Origin: Amycolatopsis sp. WQ 127309
GTDB lineage: Bacteria; Actinomycetota; Actinomycetes; Mycobacteriales; Pseudonocardiaceae
DNA length: 64,000 bases
Assembly (NCBI RefSeq): GCF_023023025.1
Contig: NZ_CP095481.1
Coordinates: 992,001 to 1,056,000 of the forward strand
Reading direction: 5' to 3'
Under the pieces are notes generated by a model, which did not search any database, was not told where the DNA came from, and saw nothing but the letters and a program-made list of their open reading frames with translations. Positions within the stretch are counted from its first letter, which is position 1, and each line of letters opens with the position of its first letter. Positions 1-7,326 of the stretch are shown piece after piece. Both the position numbers and the translations under genes were made by a program.

Positions 1-206
1 CGGCGGTGGTCCGGTGCGACGGCATGACGGGCGTCGTCGTCGAGCGTTCGTTCTTCCAGCGCCGCGCGGGCTTGGTCACGGTGATCGCCCCGGTGGCCGC
101 GGGCAAGGGCCACTACAAAGTGCTGGACGTCGGCGAGACGGACGGGCTGACACTGGCCGACGAGGCACTTCCGGGGCTGCTGACGCCGTTCCTGGAGCGT
201 CGTTGA
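1..206 (+). CDS. PH domain-containing membrane protein, C-terminal end (partial)
   Basis: The reading frame is open at the window edge and stops at 204-206, so only about the last 67 residues are visible. The pattern ERSFFQRRAGLVTV, then GHYKVLDV, then LLTPFLERR is typical of the end of the last bacterial PH-like (bPH_2, YdbT-type) domain of actinobacterial membrane proteins. The membrane segments expected upstream lie outside the window. The next gene starts about 150 bp later behind its own leader, so this looks like the end of a transcription unit. The family call rests on pattern recognition of a short tail and is moderately secure; the cellular role is unknown. Confidence 0.6.
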   Translation, partial: AVVRCDGMTGVVVERSFFQRRAGLVTVIAPVAAGKGHYKVLDVGETDGLTLADEALPGLLTPFLERR

Positions 207-211
207 ACACC

Positions 212-224
212 GTTGTGCTACAAC
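212..224. promoter_or_regulatory. Small palindrome upstream of the IclR gene
   Basis: GTTGT-GCT-ACAAC is a 5-3-5 inverted repeat in the 150-bp gap before the IclR-family gene. IclR proteins usually bind short palindromes in their own promoter, so this is a candidate autoregulatory operator. It could equally be a weak hairpin after the preceding gene; no T-tract follows on the plus strand. Confidence 0.3.
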
Positions 225-357
225 AAAAATCACTTCGGCGAGCGCAAGTGGGAATCTGACCGGGATTCGGAAATGCTGGCTTTCGTTTCACGCAACGTGC
301 TAATTTATTCACCCCGTGTGATAGCGAAGGTCGTTTTTGTCTCACCGAGAGGTCATG

Positions 358-1143
358 ATGACGCCTGCCGTCAGTGCCGTCGACGGTTCCGCCACCACTT
401 CCCCCCGCCGTACCCCCGGGGCCAGCAGTTCCCGGAAGGTCCTGCAGCTGCTGCTCGCGTTCTCCGAGCGCCGGTGGGAGGCCAGCGTGGCCGAGCTCGC
501 CGCCACGATCGGCACCCCGGTCGCGACGACCTACCGCTACGTCGCCCTGCTCAAGGAGCTGCAGCTGCTCGAAGAGGGCACCGCCGGGCACTACCACCTG
601 ACCAGTCAGGTGATGCCGCTCGCGCGGGCCGCGCAGCTGGCGAACGACCTCGTCCGGCTGGCGAAGCCGGCCATGGAGGAAGCGGCCCGCGAACTCGGCG
701 AGACCGTGATGCTGTTCCAGCAGTTCGGTGACGCCGCCGTGTGCGCGGACCGCGTCGAGTGCGACCGCGCCATGCGGTTCACCTTCGAGCCCGGGCATTC
801 GGTGCCGCTCGGGCTCGGCGCGTCCGGCAAGATGCTGCTCGCGCTGCTGCCGGAGATCGAACGCGACCGGCGGCTGCCGCCGATCATCGACCAGTACGGC
901 ACCGGTGTGCGTGACGAGCTGAAGTTCGCGCAGGAGAACAGGTTCTCGGTCAGTTCCGGCGAAATCGACGAAGGTGTCTGGGCTTGTTCGGTCCCGGTGC
1001 CGACGATGGGCAGGCGGCCGACGGTGCTGACCGTGGCCGGTCCCGCCGCCCGGATCTCCGAAGGCGCCCGCGACGACGCGATCACGGCGTTGCGCGGCTA
1101 CGCCGACCGCATCCAGCGGACGATTTCGTCGTACTCGCTGTAA
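358..1143 (+). CDS. IclR family transcriptional regulator
   Basis: A 261-residue regulator with the usual IclR layout: an N-terminal winged helix (about residues 20-75, from SSRKVLQLLLAFSERRW to GTPVATTYRYVALLKELQLL) and a C-terminal effector-binding domain (about 90-255, with the GLGASGKMLLALLP segment lining the ligand pocket). The ATG at 358 is chosen because GAGAGG at 347-352 gives good spacing; the ATG at 355 and a TTG at 337 are alternatives. The upstream gap is A/T-rich for this genome. Such regulators control catabolic operons; the aminotransferase and CoA-transferase genes at 2673-5273 are possible targets, but this is inference from proximity only. Confidence 0.88.
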   Translation: MTPAVSAVDGSATTSPRRTPGASSSRKVLQLLLAFSERRWEASVAELAATIGTPVATTYRYVALLKELQLLEEGTAGHYHLTSQVMPLARAAQLANDLVRLAKPAMEEAARELGETVMLFQQFGDAAVCADRVECDRAMRFTFEPGHSVPLGLGASGKMLLALLPEIERDRRLPPIIDQYGTGVRDELKFAQENRFSVSSGEIDEGVWACSVPVPTMGRRPTVLTVAGPAARISEGARDDAITALRGYADRIQRTISSYSL

Positions 1144-1150
1144 AAATGCC

Positions 1151-1170
1151 GCGCGCCGGAGCCGGCGCGC
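1151..1170 (+). terminator. GC-rich hairpin after the IclR gene
   Basis: GCGCGCCGG and CCGGCGCGC form a perfect 9-bp inverted repeat with a nominal 2-base loop, 7 bases after the IclR stop codon. There is no T-run, so it is a candidate intrinsic or pause hairpin of the GC-rich actinobacterial kind rather than a classical terminator. Confidence 0.45.
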
Positions 1171-1186
1171 GAGTAGGAATGCGCGG

Positions 1187-1690
1187 GTGATCCGGCTCGC
1201 GCGCCCCGACGACCTGCCCGCCCTGATCGACGTCGAACGCGAGGCCGGGCAGCTCTTCCGCGACCTCGGCATGGCCGCGATCGCCGACGACGACCCGGGC
1301 TCGGTCGCGGAACTGTCGGTCTACCAGGCCGACGGCCGCGCCTGGGTGAGCGTCGACGCCGACGACCGCCCGGTCGCCTACCTCATCGCGGAGGTCGTCG
1401 ACGGACGCGCGCACATCGAACAGGTCTCGGTCCGGCCGAGCCACGCGCGACGCGGCCTGGGCAGCGCGCTGATCGAGACGCTCGCCGAGTGGGCGGCCGA
1501 GCGCGGTCTGCCGGCGCTCACGCTCACGACGTTCACCGAGGTGCCGTGGAACGCGCCCTACTACGAACGGCTGCGGTTCCGGGCCGTCGAGGACGCCGAA
1601 ATCGGCGACGGGCTGCGTGACATCCGCCGCTCCGAGGCCGCCCGCGGCCTGGACACCTGGCCGCGCGTCGCGCTGATCCGTCCGCTCTGA
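1187..1690 (+). CDS. GNAT family N-acetyltransferase
   Basis: A 167-residue single-domain protein of the acetyl-CoA-dependent GNAT superfamily. Motif A is clear: VSVRPSHARRGLGSALIETL has the Q/RxxGxG/A-type pyrophosphate loop (RRGLGS), preceded by the strand HIEQVSV. The C-terminal part (VPWNAPYYERLRFRAV) is the usual motif B with the conserved Tyr. It starts with GTG at 1187; no other in-frame start fits the beta-1 strand MIRLARPDDL. The substrate cannot be told from sequence. It follows the IclR gene by 43 bp, across a hairpin, and may be transcribed on its own. Confidence 0.85.
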   Translation: MIRLARPDDLPALIDVEREAGQLFRDLGMAAIADDDPGSVAELSVYQADGRAWVSVDADDRPVAYLIAEVVDGRAHIEQVSVRPSHARRGLGSALIETLAEWAAERGLPALTLTTFTEVPWNAPYYERLRFRAVEDAEIGDGLRDIRRSEAARGLDTWPRVALIRPL

Positions 1691-1743
1691 CCTGCACAAA
1701 TGCCCTTTTCTCCCCTACCTGGGGGATCCACTGGCGCGACCAG

Positions 1744-1759
1744 TCGAACATGTGTTCTA
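1744..1759. promoter_or_regulatory. LexA/SOS box-like palindrome
   Basis: TCGAAC-ATGT-GTTCTA matches the actinobacterial LexA (SOS) box TCGAAC-N4-GTTCGA at 11 of 12 defined positions. It lies about 75 bp upstream of the small gene at 1834, which has a strong GAGGAGG ribosome-binding site. Seen in the sequence: the motif and its position. Inferred: DNA-damage control of the downstream gene. Confidence 0.5.
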
Positions 1760-1833
1760 CTGTGCGGGCCGGTCCCGGAGGGGGAAGCTCCGCGGGCCGG
1801 CCCAATCTTTTCGGGGAGTTCTGAGGAGGCAGC

Positions 1834-2031
1834 GTGGCGGTCAAGATCACCCACCTGGCGAACGGCCAGCAAGTGCGTTTCGCGAACGCGGACGGCGCCC
1901 GCCGCTACGCCGAGATCATGGGCGGCGGCGTCGACAAGTGGCGGTTCACGGTGGTGCCCGAAGACCTCGCGCTCCGGAAAATGTCGGACTCGGTCGTTAA
2001 CGTGCCGGTATGGCGTATGACTTCCAGGTGA
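1834..2031 (+). CDS. Small conserved-looking protein, possibly SOS-controlled
   Basis: A 65-residue protein of unknown function starting at GTG 1834, seven bases after a near-ideal GAGGAGG ribosome-binding site. The sequence (KITHLANGQQVRFANADGA, then DKWRFTVVPED) is soluble, has regular strong G/C third positions, and reads like a small one-domain protein rather than a random frame. It overlaps the start of the VOC gene at 2010 by 22 bases in another frame, so the two may be co-transcribed. An SOS-box-like palindrome and a GGGCCGG/CCGGCCC hairpin lie in its leader (1764-1802). I do not recognise the family. Confidence 0.6.
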   Translation: MAVKITHLANGQQVRFANADGARRYAEIMGGGVDKWRFTVVPEDLALRKMSDSVVNVPVWRMTSR

Positions 2032-2447
2032 CCGTCGACTCAGCCGACCCGCACGTGCTCGCCGACTGGTGGGCCGAGACGCTCGGCTGGGCCGTGGAAC
2101 CGACTGATGAAGACTTCATCCGCGAGATGATCGCGAAGGGTTACGCGAGCGACGCGGAGACGAAGATGCACAACGGGGCACTGGTGTGGAAGACGGGTGC
2201 CGCCATCCGGCACCCGGATTCCCCACCAGAAGGCCCGCCGAAGCGGGTGCTGTTCCAGCTGGTTCCGGAACCCAAGACCGTGAAGAACCGCCTCCACTTG
2301 GATGTCTGGGTAGGCGCGGCCAACGTCGACGCGACGGTGGAGAAGCTGACCACGAGGGGCGCGAAGTTCCTGCACCGCGGACAGCAGGGACCACACAGCT
2401 GGGTGACGGTGGCGGACCCGGAGGGCAACGAGTTCTGCGTGTCCTGA
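2010..2447 (+). CDS. VOC family (glyoxalase-like) protein
   Basis: A 145-residue protein of the vicinal oxygen chelate fold. It begins with the classic first beta strand and helix FQVTVDSADPHVLADWWAETLGW and ends with the second module RLHLDVWV...TTRGAKFLHR and the terminal VADPEGNEFCVS, where the Glu of PEGNEFC is the usual metal ligand position. VOC proteins of this glyoxalase_6 group are common in actinomycetes, mostly with unknown substrates (bleomycin-resistance or dioxygenase-like). It overlaps the preceding small gene by 22 bases and is followed by two hairpins that separate it from the convergent aminotransferase gene. Confidence 0.85.
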   Translation: MAYDFQVTVDSADPHVLADWWAETLGWAVEPTDEDFIREMIAKGYASDAETKMHNGALVWKTGAAIRHPDSPPEGPPKRVLFQLVPEPKTVKNRLHLDVWVGAANVDATVEKLTTRGAKFLHRGQQGPHSWVTVADPEGNEFCVS

Positions 2448-2556
2448 CGTTCGCGACGTTCGCCCAGCTCGCGACCGGCCCGCCCGCACGATCGGCGAGC
2501 AGCCTCGGCGCGCCGAGGGCAGGAGCAGCAGGCCCGCACAACCGCGACCGGGGCCA

Positions 2557-2574
2557 GCTCACGCGATCGTGAGC
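2557..2574. terminator. Perfect hairpin between convergent genes
   Basis: GCTCACG and CGTGAGC form a perfect 7-bp stem with a CGAT loop. It lies in the gap between the convergent VOC and aminotransferase genes, in a stretch with repeated AGGCCCGCAC and CGTGAGCGG words. It probably contributes to transcription termination or is a small dispersed repeat. Confidence 0.4.
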
Positions 2575-2627
2575 GGCGGGCTCCGGCACCGCGAAGGCCA
2601 GCGGCAGGCCCGCACGACCGTGAGCGG

Positions 2628-2660
2628 GCGCATCCAGGGCGTCGGAGGCCTTGGATGCGC
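2628..2660. terminator. Bidirectional terminator hairpin
   Basis: GCGCATCCAGGGC (2628-2640) and GCCTTGGATGCGC (2648-2660) pair over 13 positions with one G-T wobble and a 7-base loop. It ends 12 bp from the aminotransferase stop codon (minus strand) and lies about 180 bp after the VOC stop codon (plus strand), so it can serve both convergent genes. There is no T-tract, as is usual in this G+C range. Confidence 0.5.
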
Positions 2661-2672
2661 CGCTCGGCGGCG

Positions 2673-3938
2673 TCAGCGCAGGCGGTCCAGGGCCTTGGGC
2701 AGCGCCGTGGCCAGTAGGTCCAACTCCGGTTCCGCCGCGATCAGCGGCGGTGACACGGCGATCCCGCGGCCGAGGTTGCGCACGATCACGCCCTCGTCCC
2801 GGCACGCGCGCTGCAGCTTGACCGGAGCGCCCGGGTCGGCGTCCATGACGTCGCCCGTCAGCTCCACCGCGGCGAGGAAGCCCAGCCCGGCGCGGACCTC
2901 CGCCACCAGCGGGTGGTCGCTGACCCCCGACACGGCGTCGGCGAGTGGCTTCTCGAGTTCGCGGCCGCGCGGGATCAGGCCGTCGCGCTCGTAGATGTCC
3001 AGCGTGGCGAGGCCGGCCGCGCAGGCGACGGGGTGTCCGGCGTACGTCGCGCCGTGGCGGAAGATCGGGGCGCCGGGCGCGCCGGTGAAGAACGGTTCCG
3101 CCACGCGCGGCGCCACGACCAGCGCGCCGAGCGGGATGGTCCCGCCGGTGATGCCCTTCGCCGTCGTGATCATGTCGGGTTGCACCGACCACCGGTCGAT
3201 GCCGAACCACGTGCCGAGCCGGCCCCACGCGGCGATGACGCAGTCCGCGACGAACAGCACGTCGTGGCGGCGGCAGATCTCCGCGACGGCCTCGATGTAC
3301 CCCTCCGGCGGCAGCAGCACGCCACCCGCGCCGATCACCGGCTCGCAGAAGAAGGCCGCCACCCGCGACGCGCCCACCCGCTGGATCTCGGCCTCGAGCG
3401 CGCCGGCGTCGTCGAACGGGACGTGCGAGAACTCCGGCGGCTGCGGGCCGACGCCGGCCGCGTTGGCCGGGATGCCGCCGACGGCCGTGCCGAACCCGTG
3501 CGTGCCGTGGTAGCCCTGTGTCCGGCCGATGACGTGCACCTTCTCCGGCCGCCCGGTCTGCGCGAAGTAGGCGCGCGCGAGCTTCACGGCGGTGTCGATG
3601 ACGTCCCCGCCGCCCGATCCGAAGAACACCTTCGAGCCGGGGGTCGGCGCCAGCTCGGCGACGCGGTCGGCCAGCTCGATCGCCGGCTCGTTCGCGTTGT
3701 AGCCGAACAGGTTGTACGAGTCGAGCGCCCGCAGCTGCTTGCCGACGGCCTCGGTGATCTCCGGCCGCCCGTGCCCGAAGTTGGCGTACCAGAGCGACGC
3801 GGTGGCATCGAAGTACCGCCGCCCGGCGTCGTCCCAGACGTAGGAGCCCTCGCCGCGGGTGATGACCATCCGATCCCCGTCGACGGCCCCCATATCGGCA
3901 AACGGGTGCCAGAGGGCGTGCTTCGGTTGTGCTGACAT
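2673..3938 (-). CDS. PLP-dependent class III aminotransferase with unusual active-site motif
   Basis: A 421-residue fold-type I aminotransferase of the omega-amino acid:pyruvate/putrescine group. Recognisable parts are HPFADMGAVD near the N-terminus, the cofactor phosphate loop FFGSGGGDVIDTAVKLA, GYHGTHGFGTAVGG, and the Schiff-base lysine in MITTAKGITGG. The motif that normally reads D-E-V-I-T-G-F-G-R reads ADCVIAAWGRLG here, so the Glu after the PLP-binding Asp is Cys. The PLP Asp and Lys are kept, so it is probably active with an altered amine donor pocket. The ATG at 3938 follows GAGGACC. It is transcribed after the CoA-transferase gene (144-bp gap). Confidence 0.85.
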   Translation of the reverse strand: MSAQPKHALWHPFADMGAVDGDRMVITRGEGSYVWDDAGRRYFDATASLWYANFGHGRPEITEAVGKQLRALDSYNLFGYNANEPAIELADRVAELAPTPGSKVFFGSGGGDVIDTAVKLARAYFAQTGRPEKVHVIGRTQGYHGTHGFGTAVGGIPANAAGVGPQPPEFSHVPFDDAGALEAEIQRVGASRVAAFFCEPVIGAGGVLLPPEGYIEAVAEICRRHDVLFVADCVIAAWGRLGTWFGIDRWSVQPDMITTAKGITGGTIPLGALVVAPRVAEPFFTGAPGAPIFRHGATYAGHPVACAAGLATLDIYERDGLIPRGRELEKPLADAVSGVSDHPLVAEVRAGLGFLAAVELTGDVMDADPGAPVKLQRACRDEGVIVRNLGRGIAVSPPLIAAEPELDLLATALPKALDRLR

Positions 3939-4082
3939 CGGTCCTCCTCAGGTCCCGCCCCCATCCTTACCAGGGCGAAGCAGTCGGCGCGAACACTCCA
4001 TCGTGCACAGTTCGGCGGCCGGACCTGGCCGGAACGGCACTGCAACCCGTAACACCGACGCCGCCCGGCACGGGCTGACCCC

Positions 4083-5273
4083 TCACTCCAGGAACTCCGC
4101 GATCTCCGCCTCCGAATAACCCAGCTCCGCCAGCACCTCCGCGGTGTGCTGGCCCAGCGTCGGCGGCGCGGACGTCGGCCGCGCGGGGGTGTCCGACGCC
4201 TTCACCGGGAACCCGTTGCCCACGTACGTGCCCACCGTCGGGTGCGGCAGCCGCACCACCTGGTCGCGCGCGGCCGTCCAGGGGTCCGCGTAGACGTCGT
4301 CGAGCTCGTTGATCGGGGCCGCCGGGATGCCCGCCTCGTCGAACGCCTTCAGCCAGTCCGCCGCCGCGCGGGTCAGGAGCACCGGCTCCAGCAGCGCGTT
4401 CAACGGATCCCGGTGCGCCGCGCGCGCGGCGTTCGAAGAGAACCGCGGGTCCGCGGCGATGTCCAAGCCGAGCACGCCGCAGAACGCGTGCCACAGCTTT
4501 TCGCTGCCCACCGCGATGATCAGCCAGCCGTCGGACACGGGGTACGCCTGGTACGGGACGATGCTCGGGTGCGCCGAACCCATCCGGCGCGGGCGCGGCG
4601 CGTCGTAGAACACCGCGCCCGCCGCGTAGACGTGCCAGGCCAGCTGACTGTCCAAAAGGGACACGTCGAGGTACTGGCCGCGGCCGGTGGTGTGGCGGGC
4701 CTGCAGCGCCATCAGCACCCCGATGATCGCCCACGTCCCGGCGTTGAGGTCGGCCACCGGCAGCCCGACCTTCGCCGGCGCGCCGTCGGGCTCGCCGGTC
4801 AGCGACATGACGCCGCCGAGGGCCTGCGCGACCAGGTCGTAACCGGCGCGGTCGCGGTAGGGCCCGGTCTGCCCGAACCCGGTGATCGACACGTGGATCA
4901 GCCGCGGGTTCACCGCCGACAGCTCCGCGTAGCCGATCCCCCACTTCTCCAGCGTCCCCGGGCGGAAGTTCTCGACGAGCACGTCGGCGCCGGCGACCAG
5001 CCGGCGCAGTGCGTCCCGCCCGCGGTCGCTCTTGAGGTCGAGGACGATCCCGCGCTTGTTCCGGTTCGCCGCGAGGTAGTAGACGGCCTCGTCGCCGACG
5101 AACGGCGGGCCCCAGCCGCGGGTGTCGTCGCCGTGGCCCGGCGGCTCGACCTTCACCACGTCGGCGCCCATCTCGCCGAGGTGCTGCGTGCAGTACGGCC
5201 CGGCGAGGATGCGGGAGAGGTCGACGACCTTGATCCCGTCCAGCGGCCGGAATCCGTCAGGGGCAGGGGGCAT
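4083..5273 (-). CDS. CaiB/BaiF family (class III) CoA-transferase
   Basis: A 396-residue family III CoA-transferase moving CoA between carboxylates. The N-terminus LDGIKVVDLSRILAGPYCTQ, the block GADVVKVEPPGHGDDTR with the catalytic Asp region, LVENFRPGTLEKWG, and HVSITGFGQTGPY are all family signatures. The ATG at 5273 is chosen because GAGGAG precedes it and the protein then begins MPPAPDGFRPLDG; the frame stays open upstream but without family similarity. It is divergent from the GH27 gene across a 151-bp gap. With the downstream aminotransferase it suggests catabolism of an amino acid-derived or branched carboxylate; the substrate is unknown. Confidence 0.9.
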   Translation of the reverse strand: MPPAPDGFRPLDGIKVVDLSRILAGPYCTQHLGEMGADVVKVEPPGHGDDTRGWGPPFVGDEAVYYLAANRNKRGIVLDLKSDRGRDALRRLVAGADVLVENFRPGTLEKWGIGYAELSAVNPRLIHVSITGFGQTGPYRDRAGYDLVAQALGGVMSLTGEPDGAPAKVGLPVADLNAGTWAIIGVLMALQARHTTGRGQYLDVSLLDSQLAWHVYAAGAVFYDAPRPRRMGSAHPSIVPYQAYPVSDGWLIIAVGSEKLWHAFCGVLGLDIAADPRFSSNAARAAHRDPLNALLEPVLLTRAAADWLKAFDEAGIPAAPINELDDVYADPWTAARDQVVRLPHPTVGTYVGNGFPVKASDTPARPTSAPPTLGQHTAEVLAELGYSEAEIAEFLE

Positions 5274-5424
5274 CAACGGCTCCTCGTCGGGCTCGGCGTC
5301 CGCCCCTTTGTACCTCGCGCACCCGGGTAAGGGATTTCCTACCAACGGACCTAGACGACGATCACCCCCATCGTGTTGATTGTTGAGCGAGTCTGTGCAG
5401 AGTTGCGCACTCCGGGAGGGAACA

Positions 5425-5913
5425 ATGCGTCGTCTTGTGGGAATGGCGGCCGCGCTGGCCGTCTGCGCCACGCTGGTCACGGTCACCCAAGCCGCGGCCG
5501 CGGAGCCCCAGTACTTCGCCGCCCAGCGCGTCGGCGACCGCCCGCCGATGGGCTGGAACAGCTGGAACAAGTTCGGCTGCGCCATCAACGAGGACCTGGT
5601 CCGCGGCGCGGCCGACGCGCTCGTGTCGTCCGGCATGAAGGACGCGGGCTACCAGTACGTCAACATCGACGACTGCTGGGCCGAACAGAACCGCACGGCC
5701 GACGGCAAGCTCGAACCGAACCACGAGAAGTTCCCGCACGGCATCAAGGCGCTCGCCGACTACGTCCACGGCCTCGGCCTCAAGCTCGGCATCTACACCA
5801 GCGCCGGCACGCTGACCTGCCAGAAGACCATGCCGGGCGCCCTCGACCACGAAGACGCGGACGCGCAGTCGTTCGCCGACTGGGGCGTCGACTACGTCAA
5901 GTACGACTTCTGA
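5425..5913 (+). pseudogene. Secreted GH27 alpha-galactosidase, N-terminal part, cut by the AICE
   Basis: The N-terminal part of a secreted GH27 glycoside hydrolase, preceded by GGAGGG and starting at ATG 5425. A Sec signal peptide ([18 protein letters not shown], cleavage after AAAA near residue 26) leads into the (beta/alpha)8 barrel: [38 protein letters not shown] and finally [10 protein letters not shown]. Residue 161, the Asp of K-Y-D, is the GH27 nucleophile. There the integrative element enters: one foreign codon (Phe) and a TGA at 5911-5913 end the frame. The remaining two thirds of the gene resume at 16848. If made, the fragment lacks the acid/base residue and should be inactive. Confidence 0.93.
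5901..5907 (+). repeat. attL core, GTACGAC
   Basis: The seven bases are identical to 16848-16854. They span the last base of the Lys codon and the Tyr and Asp codons of the GH27 active-site motif. Bases before it (GACTACGTCAA) are host gene; bases after it (TTCTGAAACC) are element. The strand-exchange region is therefore within this 7-bp core, a normal overlap length for tyrosine recombinases. Confidence 0.85.
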
Positions 5914-5921
5914 AACCTGGC

Positions 5922-5936
5922 GCTTCTGACCTGGGG
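5922..5936 (+). repeat. Element-end inverted repeat, left copy
   Basis: GCTTCTGACCTGGGG, 15 bases inside the left core, is the imperfect inverse of CCCCAGGTCAGAGC at 16817-16830, which lies 17 bases inside the right core. The one-base difference is an extra T. Placed symmetrically at both ends, these are candidate integrase or Xis binding sites next to the cores. Confidence 0.6.
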
Positions 5937-5974
5937 ACTTTCGGTGCGCCGGGGCTTTGACCAGGTGTTTTACG

Positions 5975-6035
5975 CCGGTTGCGTCCGGTTGCGTCCGGTT
6001 AGGTCCGGTCGTTTGACGGCCTGGTGACGGCCTGG
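5975..6035 (+). repeat. Left arm region: 10-bp tandem repeats and two GACGGCCTG copies
   Basis: Four tandem 10-bp units (CCGGTTGCGT, CCGGTTGCGT, CCGGTTAGGT, CCGGTCGTTT) occupy 5975-6014. They are followed by GACGGCCTG at 6015-6023 and 6026-6034. The same nonamer occurs three times at the right end (16756-16783) in the same orientation. This is the pattern expected for arm-type integrase sites flanking a core, so I assign it to attL; the role is inferred. Confidence 0.6.
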
Positions 6036-6224
6036 CTGGCCGGGCCTGCTCGGTCCAGAGAGTGAGTTGGTAGTGGCTGAACAGGGCGATCTGGTTCGGA
6101 CTGAGCTGGCGGCTGGACATGTGTCGAGTCCTCTCGTTTGTTCAGCTCTTCACGGCTCGCTAGCCGATGAGTCGAGTCGGAACCGGATTGCCTATTTGCT
6201 GCCTTTCCCTCGCCCCTGCCGCCT

Positions 6225-6288
6225 CTAGCGGTGAGCTGGCCGGGTCAAGGCACGCTTTCCCGCCTTGACGCGGCCAGCTCACCGCTAG
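6225..6288. repeat. 27-bp inverted repeat, very strong stem-loop
   Basis: Arms 6225-6251 and 6262-6288 pair at 26 of 27 positions around a 10-base loop (ACGCTTTCCC); each arm starts or ends with CTAGCGGTGAGCTGGCC or its inverse. It lies in the gene-free left end of the element (5914-6504). Candidates are a single-strand origin for rolling-circle replication, a transfer (clt) site, or a barrier to host transcription entering the element. Confidence 0.7.
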
Positions 6289-6377
6289 ACGCTGCGATGC
6301 GAGGGAACCTCTGGGGAGCCGCGTTGCGTCGTCGTCAGAGTGTTGCGGGGCAGCGATCATGCCGGGACACTTAATGC

Positions 6378-6420
6378 GGCCCCCGGCGCCACTCCCTCCC
6401 CCTCGGTGGCGCCGGGGGCC
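6378..6420 (+). terminator. 15-bp perfect GC-rich hairpin
   Basis: GGCCCCCGGCGCCAC (6378-6392) and GTGGCGCCGGGGGCC (6406-6420) pair perfectly around a pyrimidine-rich 13-base loop, followed by TCTTGG. It reads as a strong terminator upstream of the ANTAR-like gene, 85 bases before its start. The whole gap 5914-6504 holds only the arm repeats, this hairpin and the 27-bp stem-loop. Confidence 0.6.
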
Positions 6421-6504
6421 TCTTGGTCCGTGCCGAAAGTGCGGGATATCGGGGTGCCTGATCCAGTCGTCCTGCGTTCGGCGGGTGCCTGACTCAAGCT
6501 GACG

Positions 6505-6753
6505 GTGGTGACGAGTCCGATGGTGTTTCCGAGCGGCATGGATGGGCCCGACGACCGCTTGGTGCGCCTGTGGTTTGCTCACTGTTGGCGCGCAGTGGAC
6601 GACCTGATCGCCGTTGAACGGGCCACCGGAGTACTGATGGAGCGACGAGGCTGCGAGCCGACGCAGGCACGGGCGATCCTCTTGCGCGAAGCTAACGCGG
6701 CCCACCTGGCGCTGGAGGATATGGCCCGTGTGGTTGTCGCGCGACGGTGGTAG
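6505..6753 (+). CDS. ANTAR domain-like small protein
   Basis: An 82-residue protein, or shorter if it starts at the ATG at 6538. The region AVERATGVLMERRGCEPTQA followed by ILLREANAAHLALEDMARVV resembles the three-helix ANTAR RNA-binding domain (A-x-G-x-L-M-x-R-x-G plus a helix with the D-x-A motif). ANTAR proteins are usually antiterminators that bind paired stem-loops. No sensor domain is fused, so it would be a stand-alone ANTAR. Two large hairpins lie just upstream, but their loops (10 and 13 bases) are not the usual hexaloops. This is the first gene of the element; the GTG start is uncertain. Confidence 0.55.
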   Translation: MVTSPMVFPSGMDGPDDRLVRLWFAHCWRAVDDLIAVERATGVLMERRGCEPTQARAILLREANAAHLALEDMARVVVARRW

Positions 6754-6818
6754 TCGCCCTGCACTCAGCCAGGTTCCGGCCCTTCTGGTTGGGGCCTGCA
6801 TGTCAGTATCGTCAGAGG

Positions 6819-7319
6819 ATGGACCAGCCAGACCATGACCTGGCGAGGTTTCAGTCTCTGAACCAGCGTGAGGCTGCGGCTGACGCCCGTGACACCGAGT
6901 CCGTTGAGGGCGATCGGCTCACTGATGAACATGACCGGGCTGTCGATTGGCGCGATGACATAGCCCGTGCCAGAGGTCGGGCTTATGCACTGAGAATCAA
7001 GGTGGACGAGCAGATCCAGCGCCGCGTCGAGCTGTTGGCGCGGTCGCGGGAGATATTGGATCGCTTGCTGCGACGGCTGAACCGGATCGACGCTGCACGC
7101 GACGCCCCCGCCGTGTGGGCAGATCGGGAACGGGTCGAGGTTGAGTCGGCCAAGGCAGACAGCGCGTCGCTCGGCTCGGCGGATGTGGCTGCGGGGAACG
7201 ATGGTGTTCCGGCGGCGCGCGTGCGGGTGCCGAGTCGTCGGCGGGCTCGCCCGGCGGCCGGCCGGAGCGGAGCGGGAGGCCGGTCCGCCAAGGGCGGGAG
7301 CCCGCCGCACGCAAGGTGA
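6819..7319 (+). CDS. Hypothetical coiled-coil protein of the element
   Basis: A protein of about 166 residues from ATG 6819 that I do not recognise. Residues 1-100 are highly charged and predicted helical (ARFQSLNQREAAADARDT, later VDEQIQRRVELLARSREILD), consistent with a coiled coil; the last 60 residues are Arg/Gly/Ala-rich and likely disordered. The frame is also open upstream to 6747, where it would overlap the ANTAR-like gene, so the start is unsure; the AGAGG directly before ATG 6819 is too close to be a good ribosome-binding site. It probably forms an operon with the ANTAR-like gene and ends at a perfect hairpin. Confidence 0.5.
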   Translation: MDQPDHDLARFQSLNQREAAADARDTESVEGDRLTDEHDRAVDWRDDIARARGRAYALRIKVDEQIQRRVELLARSREILDRLLRRLNRIDAARDAPAVWADRERVEVESAKADSASLGSADVAAGNDGVPAARVRVPSRRRARPAAGRSGAGGRSAKGGSPPHAR

Positions 7320-7326
7320 CCCGTGC

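Noticed and set aside
6160..6801. 213-codon minus-strand ORF at the left end of the element
   Set aside because: It runs through both large hairpins and antisense to the ANTAR-like gene; composition is that of a shadow frame.
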